NCBI GenBank assembly: GCA_023268955.1 | Contig: JALRJW010000071.1 | Coordinates: forward strand, 1-11,519 | From: Aliarcobacter sp. | GTDB taxonomy: Bacteria > Campylobacterota > Campylobacteria > Campylobacterales > Arcobacteraceae | Reading direction: 5' to 3' | DNA length: 11,519 nt | Shown here: in pieces, positions 6,929-11,519 of the stretch | How the letters are laid out: every line of letters starts with the position of its first letter | How positions within the stretch are numbered: position 1 is the stretch's first letter | Program-made: the position numbers and the translations under genes | Notes under the pieces: generated by a model | The model's database searches: none | What the model saw: only the letters and a program-made list of their open reading frames with translations | What the model was told of the DNA's origin: nothing

Positions 6929-8473
6929 ATGGAAGATATTTTATTAATAGCTATTACTGCTATTGCTAGTTCAGCAATTAGTATATTTGTAGTTAAAAAA
7001 CTTGATAAGGCTAAATTTGAAGTTCACATTGAACAGGCAAAAGCAAAAGCAAAAATCATTGAAAGAGAAGCTGAAGTTGCTTTAAAAGATGCTCAATTAA
7101 AAGCTAAAAATGATTGTGATTCACAATTTAGAGATGCTAAAAAAGAGTACAACTTAATGCTTGAAAAAATCGAAAGAAAAGAGAGAGAATTAAACGAGCA
7201 TTTAGAAGCTGAGTTGTCTTTTATTCGAGATGAAAAAAAAGAGATAGTTTCTAAAACTAATGAATTGTCAAATTTAAAAATTGGTTTAGAAAAACAGAAA
7301 AAAATCTTGGAAGAAAAGACAATTGAATCTATAAAGATTTTAGAAAATGTTTCAGGTTTAACTTATGACGAAGCAAAAGAGCTTATGCTTAAAAAAGTTG
7401 AAGAAGATTCAAGAGCAACTATTGCTTCAATTTTTAGAAAAAAATATAAATTAGCTCAAGAAAACTCTAAAAAAGAGATAAATGAAATGCTTTCTCACGC
7501 TGTAACGAGATATGCAGGGGAGTTTGCAGCTGAAAGACTTATTAATAATTTACCATTAAATGATGAAGAAACTAAGGGTAAAATTATAGGTAAAGACGGT
7601 AGAAACATCAAAACTTTAGAGATGCTTTTAGGTGTTGATATTATTATTGACGATACGCCAAATACCATTACAATTTCATCTTTTAATCTATATAGAAGAG
7701 CAATTGCTACAAAAACTATTGCTGAACTTATTGAAGATGGAAGAATTCAACCTGCTAGAATTGAAGAGATTTATCAAAAGGTAAAAGCTGAATTTGATAA
7801 AAATATTTTAAAAGAGGGTGAGGATGTTGTTTTAGAATTAGGGATTAAATCTATGCACCCTGAACTAACAAAATTAGTTGGAAGACTTAGATATAGAGCA
7901 TCTTATGGACAAAATGCATTGGCTCATACTTTAGAAGTTTCTCATTTAGCTGGATTATTAGCTGCTCAAATGGGTGGTGATCCTATATTAGCAAGACGTG
8001 CTGGACTTTTACATGATATTGGGAAAGCATTAACCCATGAAATGCCTGGAAGTCATGTGCATTTAGGTGCTGAAATTTGTAGAAGATATGATGAACCTGA
8101 AACTGTTATAAATGGTATTTATGCCCACCATGGACATGAAGAACCTATAAATGTTGAAAGTGCCGCTGTTTGTGCTGCTGATGCTTTGAGTGCTGCAAGA
8201 CCAGGTGCTAGAAGAGAAGTATTAGAAAGCTTCCTAAAAAGAGTAGAAGAAATTGAAAATATCTCTACTTCAAAACCTGGAGTATTAAATGCATATGCTA
8301 TAAATGCGGGTAGAGAAGTAAGAGTTATAGTTAAAGCTCAACTAGTAAATGATGATGAAGCTGTATTATTAGCAACTGAAATTGCTAAAGAAATTGAAGA
8401 AAAAGTTCAATATCCAGGTGAAATTAAAGTTAATGTAATTAGAGAATTAAGAGCTGAAAGCTACGCAAGATAA
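6929..8473 (+). CDS. rny: ribonuclease Y
   Basis: Membrane-anchored endoribonuclease that initiates mRNA decay. The 514 residues show an N-terminal membrane helix (about 4-21), a long charged coiled coil (about 28-140), a KH RNA-binding domain with the GKIIGKDGRNIK loop (217-228), and an HD domain with H362-D363 in LLHDIGKA, preceded by the conserved NALAHTLEVSHLAG segment (329-342). The C-terminal part (about 450-514) is the usual RNase Y tail. Length is normal (about 510-520). The ATG at 6929 has a TAGGA site 8 bases upstream. It lies 20 bases after the cyclo-ligase gene and 35 bases before rsmD, consistent with one transcript. Confidence 0.97.
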   Translation: MEDILLIAITAIASSAISIFVVKKLDKAKFEVHIEQAKAKAKIIEREAEVALKDAQLKAKNDCDSQFRDAKKEYNLMLEKIERKERELNEHLEAELSFIRDEKKEIVSKTNELSNLKIGLEKQKKILEEKTIESIKILENVSGLTYDEAKELMLKKVEEDSRATIASIFRKKYKLAQENSKKEINEMLSHAVTRYAGEFAAERLINNLPLNDEETKGKIIGKDGRNIKTLEMLLGVDIIIDDTPNTITISSFNLYRRAIATKTIAELIEDGRIQPARIEEIYQKVKAEFDKNILKEGEDVVLELGIKSMHPELTKLVGRLRYRASYGQNALAHTLEVSHLAGLLAAQMGGDPILARRAGLLHDIGKALTHEMPGSHVHLGAEICRRYDEPETVINGIYAHHGHEEPINVESAAVCAADALSAARPGARREVLESFLKRVEEIENISTSKPGVLNAYAINAGREVRVIVKAQLVNDDEAVLLATEIAKEIEEKVQYPGEIKVNVIRELRAESYAR

Positions 8474-8508
8474 ATATATAAATAAAAATTTAGGTTTAGA
8501 GAAATTAA

Positions 8509-9108
8509 ATGAAAAAAAATGTTTTAACAACACAAATAATAGCTGGAAAATATAAAGGTAAGAAGTTAGAATTACCATCATTAGATGTAACAAGAAGTTC
8601 AAAAGCAAGATTAAAAGAGTCATATTTTAATGTTTTGCAATTTGATATCATAGATAAGATTTTTATTGAGTGTTTTGCTGGGTCTGGTTCAATTGGACTT
8701 GAAGCTGTTAGTAGAGATGTAAAAAGAGCATATTTTGTAGAACAAGATAGAAACTCTTATGGTATTTTGGTAAAAAATTGCAAAAGTATTGATATGGATA
8801 AATGTCAAACTATAAATGGTGATACGTTTATTCAAACGCCATCTATATTAAATTCATTAAAGAATTCTAATGATGAATTAATTATTTATATTGATCCTCC
8901 ATTTGATTATAGAGATGGGATGGAAGATATTTATGAATCATCTTTTGAAATGGTTAGAAAGATTGATAATGAGAATATATATATAATAACATTTGAACAT
9001 GTTTCAACTTTAGAAATGCCACAAACTCTTGGTCATTTTGAATTATCAAAAACAAAACAATTTGGAAAAAGTTCATTAACTTACTACGTTGACTCTAGGA
9101 ACAACTAA
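8509..9108 (+). CDS. rsmD: 16S rRNA (guanine-N2)-methyltransferase RsmD
   Basis: Methylates G966 of 16S rRNA in the assembled small subunit using S-adenosylmethionine. The 199 residues have the RsmD N-terminal signature IIAGKYKGKKLELP (10-23) and TRSSKARLKESYFNVL (28-43), the SAM loop FAGSGSIGLEA (56-66), an acidic ribose-binding residue in FVEQD (76-80) and the catalytic DPPF (129-132), as in E. coli RsmD. Length is normal. The ribosome site is weak (AGAG about 8 bases before the ATG). Its stop TAA shares its last A with the ATG of the permease gene, so the two are tightly coupled. Confidence 0.95.
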   Translation: MKKNVLTTQIIAGKYKGKKLELPSLDVTRSSKARLKESYFNVLQFDIIDKIFIECFAGSGSIGLEAVSRDVKRAYFVEQDRNSYGILVKNCKSIDMDKCQTINGDTFIQTPSILNSLKNSNDELIIYIDPPFDYRDGMEDIYESSFEMVRKIDNENIYIITFEHVSTLEMPQTLGHFELSKTKQFGKSSLTYYVDSRNN

Positions 9109-9905
9109 TGTTTAGATTTTCAGTATATACACTAATTAGCGTAATTGCTTTAGTGTTTATATTGCCTTTTATTTATACGGTTTCACCCTATGAATTAAAT
9201 CCTGATAAAATTCTTCAAAGTCCAACTTTAGAGCATATTTTTGGTACAGATAGACTTGGTCGAGATGTTTTAGCTAGGATTTTAGAGGGTGGTCAAACTT
9301 CACTTATCATTGGATTTTTAGCAGCTTCAATCTCATCTATAATTGGACTTTTTATTGGTATTAATGCAGGATATTTTAAAGGTAAAGTTGATAAATCAAT
9401 TACTATTATAATTGATTTATTCCTAACTTTTCCAACTTTCTTTTTACTTTTAGCTTTAGTTTCTTATATTCAAGCATCTGCAATGATACTCATAATTGTA
9501 ATTTCGATTACTGGATGGATGGGAATGGCAAGGCTTATAAGAAGTGAAAGTTTTGCTATAAGCAACAAACCTTTTATAAAGATTTTAAATATATCGGGTG
9601 TTTCAAAATTCAAAATTATATTTAAATATTTTGCTCCACTTTTAGCTCCGATATTTTTAATCTCATTTACATTTGGAGTAGGTGGCTCTATTTTAGCAGA
9701 ATCAGGGCTATCATTTTTAGGACTTGGAATAAATCCACCCGATATGTCTTGGGGAAGTTTACTAAGTGATGGAAAAGCTGTGATTGATATAGCTTGGTGG
9801 GTTTCATTTTTTCCTGGTCTTATGATATTTATAATCACTTTTTGTTTAATGCAAATTTCTGATTTCTTACAAGGAAAAGCAAATCAAAAAGAGATGATAA
9901 AATGA
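9108..9905 (+). CDS. OppC/DppC-family ABC transporter permease
   Basis: Inner-membrane permease subunit of a peptide/nickel-type ABC importer, 265 residues. The N-terminus has one membrane segment (about 5-24), then the hallmark FGTDRLGRDVLAR (45-57). Five more hydrophobic segments follow, with the late signature ESGLSFLGLG (198-207) and PPDMSWGSLL (210-219). The coupling loop is present but its EAA motif is diverged (KILNISGVSKFKII, 158-171, keeping only the glycine). No OppB-type partner, binding protein or ATPase gene is adjacent, so its partners must be encoded elsewhere. The start overlaps the rsmD stop by 1 base and the end overlaps the following lipoprotein gene by 4. Substrate cannot be told from sequence; it is slightly shorter than many OppC proteins (about 280-300). 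Confidence 0.92.
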   Translation: MFRFSVYTLISVIALVFILPFIYTVSPYELNPDKILQSPTLEHIFGTDRLGRDVLARILEGGQTSLIIGFLAASISSIIGLFIGINAGYFKGKVDKSITIIIDLFLTFPTFFLLLALVSYIQASAMILIIVISITGWMGMARLIRSESFAISNKPFIKILNISGVSKFKIIFKYFAPLLAPIFLISFTFGVGGSILAESGLSFLGLGINPPDMSWGSLLSDGKAVIDIAWWVSFFPGLMIFIITFCLMQISDFLQGKANQKEMIK

Positions 9906-10540
9906 AAAAAAATTTAGTTTTAGTATTTTTTCTTAGTTTTTTATTTTTTGGATGTTCAACAAAAAAAACTACTTTAAATGAACAGTTAGATAGTTTTTCA
10001 TTAAGCAAAGATATTTATATTTCAAAGGTTCCTCAAAAAGTAGATTCAAATTTTAAAATTAATCTTGGGACTTCTTCATATATCAAAAATGTTGGCATTC
10101 ATTTAGGAACAGTATTAATTCCAAAACTTCAAAATAATGATGGTTTAGACTTGCAAAGAGCTATTCAAAGCAATGATATAAATCTTGAGAATCTAATTTT
10201 TGATGCTTTTAATAGAAATTTTAAGAAAGATGAGCATTATAAAAATTACTATGTAACATTTGGTGGAAAATATTCTATGAATATTGATATTTTGAGTTAC
10301 AGACTTAATTCATCATTTTTAAGTGATATGTATCAAATTAATTTTGAACTAAAAGTTTTGATTAAAAATGAGAAAAATGACATTGTTTATGAAAAAAGAT
10401 TTTTTACAAAATCTTTGGGTGAGCAAAATCAATATTTTAGAGATGAAATTTTAAGCAATCAAAATATCTTAAAAAATTCATTAAATCTATCTTTAGATAA
10501 TGTTATTCAAGATTTAATTGAAGATATGAAGAAAAATTAA
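9902..10540 (+). CDS. uncharacterised lipoprotein
   Basis: I do not recognise this 212-residue protein. It begins with a clear lipoprotein signal (MKKN, hydrophobic stretch 5-16, FFGCS with C18 as the lipidated cysteine), so it should sit in the inner or outer membrane facing the periplasm. The mature part is rich in Asn, Lys, Ser and Ile with alternating beta-type hydrophobic patterning (about 70-165), followed by an amphipathic helical C-terminus (about 180-212). No cysteines follow C18. Its ATG overlaps the permease TGA (ATGA), indicating coupled translation, so it might serve the same transporter or simply be last in the operon. LPS-assembly or transport-accessory lipoproteins have a similar size, but I see no diagnostic motif. 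Confidence 0.85.
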   Translation: MKKNLVLVFFLSFLFFGCSTKKTTLNEQLDSFSLSKDIYISKVPQKVDSNFKINLGTSSYIKNVGIHLGTVLIPKLQNNDGLDLQRAIQSNDINLENLIFDAFNRNFKKDEHYKNYYVTFGGKYSMNIDILSYRLNSSFLSDMYQINFELKVLIKNEKNDIVYEKRFFTKSLGEQNQYFRDEILSNQNILKNSLNLSLDNVIQDLIEDMKKN

Positions 10541-10557
10541 TTTCTTTTTATATCTTC
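10520..10557. terminator. convergent hairpin at the end of the lipoprotein gene
   Basis: GAAGATAT (10520-10527) pairs with ATATCTTC (10550-10557), and inside it AAGAAA (10529-10534) pairs with TTTCTT (10541-10546) around an AATTAA loop, with a small asymmetric bulge. The hairpin covers both stop codons of the convergent genes. It is AT-rich with no clean T-tract beyond it, so its strength is uncertain. Confidence 0.45.
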
Positions 10558-11252
10558 ACTAATATTTTATCAAGTAGACTTGTACTTAAAACTCTTTTTA
10601 AATACCCTAATATATACGTAGCTTTAGTTACATAATATCTAGGTTTTGGTTTTTGTGTGTTTAGGATTTTTAATACAACCTTAGCCACACTAATAGCAGG
10701 AAGTGTAAAAGCTGTAGATTTCTCTGTGCTTTCTAATCTTGATTTTAATTCTTCTTCATATTGATTTTTAAAATGGCTGTTTTGTGCATCAATATTTTTA
10801 TTGAATTTCTTTAATCCATTTTCCCTAAATTTTGAAACAACAGGCCCTGTATTAATTGATGAGATAAAAATATTGTCATTTAAAGTTTCAAGTCTTAGTG
10901 TATCAGCTAAACCTTCAATAGCGTATTTACTAGCATTATAAGCACCTCTAAATCTAAGAGAAATTAAACCTAAAACTGAACTATGTTGAATTATCTTCCC
11001 ATAACCTTGTTTTCTAAAAATTTTCATAGCTTGAAGCGTCACTTCGTGTAGTCCAAATACGTTTGTTTCAAACTGTTTTCTTAGTACTTTAACGCTTACA
11101 TCTTCAAGAGCCCCAGGTTGTCCAAAACCAGCATTATTGAAAACAGCATTTAGTTTCATATCATTTTGTATGATTTGTTCAAAAACTGCTTTGATTTCAT
11201 CTTTATTTCTAACATCAAGTTTATAAACTTCAAGACCAAAACCTTTTAAAAA
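10548..11252 (-). pseudogene. short-chain dehydrogenase/reductase, 5'-truncated
   Basis: NAD(P)-dependent short-chain dehydrogenase of the classical type. The frame from about 11252 reads GFGLEVYKLDVRNKDEIK (the strand ending at the conserved LDV acidic position), then VFNNAGFGQPG (the NNAG motif), the catalytic serine in IIQHSSVLG, and YNASK with catalytic Tyr and Lys. About 203 residues follow the first ATG (11157-11159). That ATG is inside the fold and cannot be the true start. The TGxxxGIG cofactor-binding motif and roughly 45 N-terminal residues are absent. The open frame continues to a TGA near 11388 with no ATG, GTG or TTG codon, and there its sequence is the reverse of a glycosyltransferase frame. 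The gene is therefore broken at about 11245-11265 and should not bind NAD(P). The C-terminus is intact. Confidence 0.85.
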
Positions 11253-11266
11253 TTTACCAAAACCTT
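11235..11266. repeat. 11-bp direct repeat at the gene-fragment junction
   Basis: ACCAAAACCTT occurs at 11235-11245 and again at 11256-11266, 21 bases apart, exactly where the truncated dehydrogenase and glycosyltransferase frames meet. Such microhomology is common at deletion or chimera joints, but in AT-rich DNA with Phe/Lys/Pro codons it may be coincidence. Confidence 0.5.
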
Positions 11267-11519
11267 GGGTGTGTTTTGGAGTAGACTCAACTGAAACAAA
11301 TAGAATATGGCCACAAAGAAATTTTGCCGCTTTATCAGATAGTTTAATTGAAAAAAATTTAGCAAAAACAATTTTTGTAATTAATGCTCAAAATTATGAA
11401 AATTATTTTCAAAATATAATCACTGCATCAAAATATCCAAATAATTTTATAGATTGTAAAAAATTTAATAGAAAGGAAATTATTAATATAATAGATTTTT
11501 GTGAATACTTTGTTGGTAT
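11245..11519 (+). pseudogene. glycosyltransferase family 9 (heptosyltransferase-like) fragment
   Basis: The frame encodes the start of the C-terminal Rossmann domain of a family 9 glycosyltransferase: LPKPWVCFGVDSTETNRIWP, then RNFAALSDSLIEKN, a strand TIFVINA, and near the edge IINIIDFCEYFVG, which matches the region before the conserved GxDSG step. These enzymes add heptose to lipopolysaccharide core. About 91 codons are visible and the gene runs off the window. The preceding half (normally about 170 residues) is missing: the frame is closed by a TAA at 11224-11226 and the DNA to the left is the opposing dehydrogenase. No plausible start with a ribosome site exists (a GTG at 11269 lies inside the fold). 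The activity of any product is doubtful. Confidence 0.7.

Noticed and set aside
9470..9838. Minus-strand open frame inside the permease gene
   Set aside because: Antisense shadow of the OppC-like coding region, with no supporting signals.
11157..11159. ATG as the true start of the dehydrogenase
   Set aside because: It lies only a few residues before NNAG, and dehydrogenase-like sequence (LEVYKLDVRNKDE) continues upstream in frame.
11269..11271. GTG as a start codon for the glycosyltransferase fragment
   Set aside because: It falls inside the conserved PWVCFG strand of the second domain and has no ribosome site.
11253..11388. Upstream extension of the dehydrogenase frame (minus), which superficially resembles a Rossmann strand (GHILFVSVES)
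   Set aside because: The same bases read on the plus strand give a convincing family 9 glycosyltransferase segment (WP then RNFAALSD), and the minus frame has no glycine-rich motif and no start codon.
1..11519. CRISPR arrays, tRNA or rRNA genes, insertion sequences, prophage
   Set aside because: No regularly spaced repeats, tRNA-like folds, transposase or phage motifs were seen on reading both strands.

Overview
The window looks like a chromosomal stretch from a low-GC member of the Campylobacterota, most like Arcobacter and relatives. The grounds are the very AT-rich coding sequence and intergenic DNA, AAGG/AGGA ribosome binding sites, and the gene set. As I recall it, radA, ftsY, a TlpA-like lipoprotein, a 5-formyltetrahydrofolate cyclo-ligase and rny are neighbours in Campylobacter jejuni too. 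That synteny is from memory and was not searched.

Layout. At 1-1160 there is a bidirectional hairpin terminator and an ammonium transporter gene (minus) that has lost its N-terminal part. Its truncated end abuts the 3' end of radA (minus, 1158-2507). A short divergent promoter region (2508-2605) separates radA from a plus-strand pair: a 479-residue protein joining an RNase H-like domain to a SAM methyltransferase domain, and a YqiA-type alpha/beta-hydrolase. That pair converges on ftsY across a perfect 13-bp hairpin (4623-4650). The tlpA-like lipoprotein gene and ftsY form a tightly spaced minus-strand unit (6308 to 4640).

A 60-bp divergent promoter region centred on a 14-bp palindrome (6339-6352) starts a plus-strand run of five closely spaced genes. 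They are 5-formyl-THF cyclo-ligase, RNase Y (rny), 16S rRNA methyltransferase RsmD, an orphan OppC/DppC-type permease and an uncharacterised lipoprotein. The last junctions overlap by 1 and 4 bases. Most of these are housekeeping functions: DNA repair (RadA), membrane protein targeting (FtsY), mRNA decay (RNase Y), ribosome modification (RsmD), folate metabolism and periplasmic redox.

The right end is broken. A short-chain dehydrogenase gene (minus, 10548 to about 11252) lacks its nucleotide-binding N-terminus. It meets, head to head, a glycosyltransferase family 9 fragment (plus, from about 11245, running off the window) that lacks its N-terminal half. The simplest reading is a deletion across the shared 5' region of a divergent gene pair, or an assembly chimera. 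With the 5'-truncated amt, this makes two damaged loci in a window whose housekeeping genes are all intact.

I see no CRISPR array, tRNA, rRNA, insertion sequence or prophage gene. The most unusual intact item is the RNase H-methyltransferase fusion, whose AUG sits 5 bases after a consensus -10 box and may be read from a leaderless mRNA. I find no convincing multi-gene novel system.
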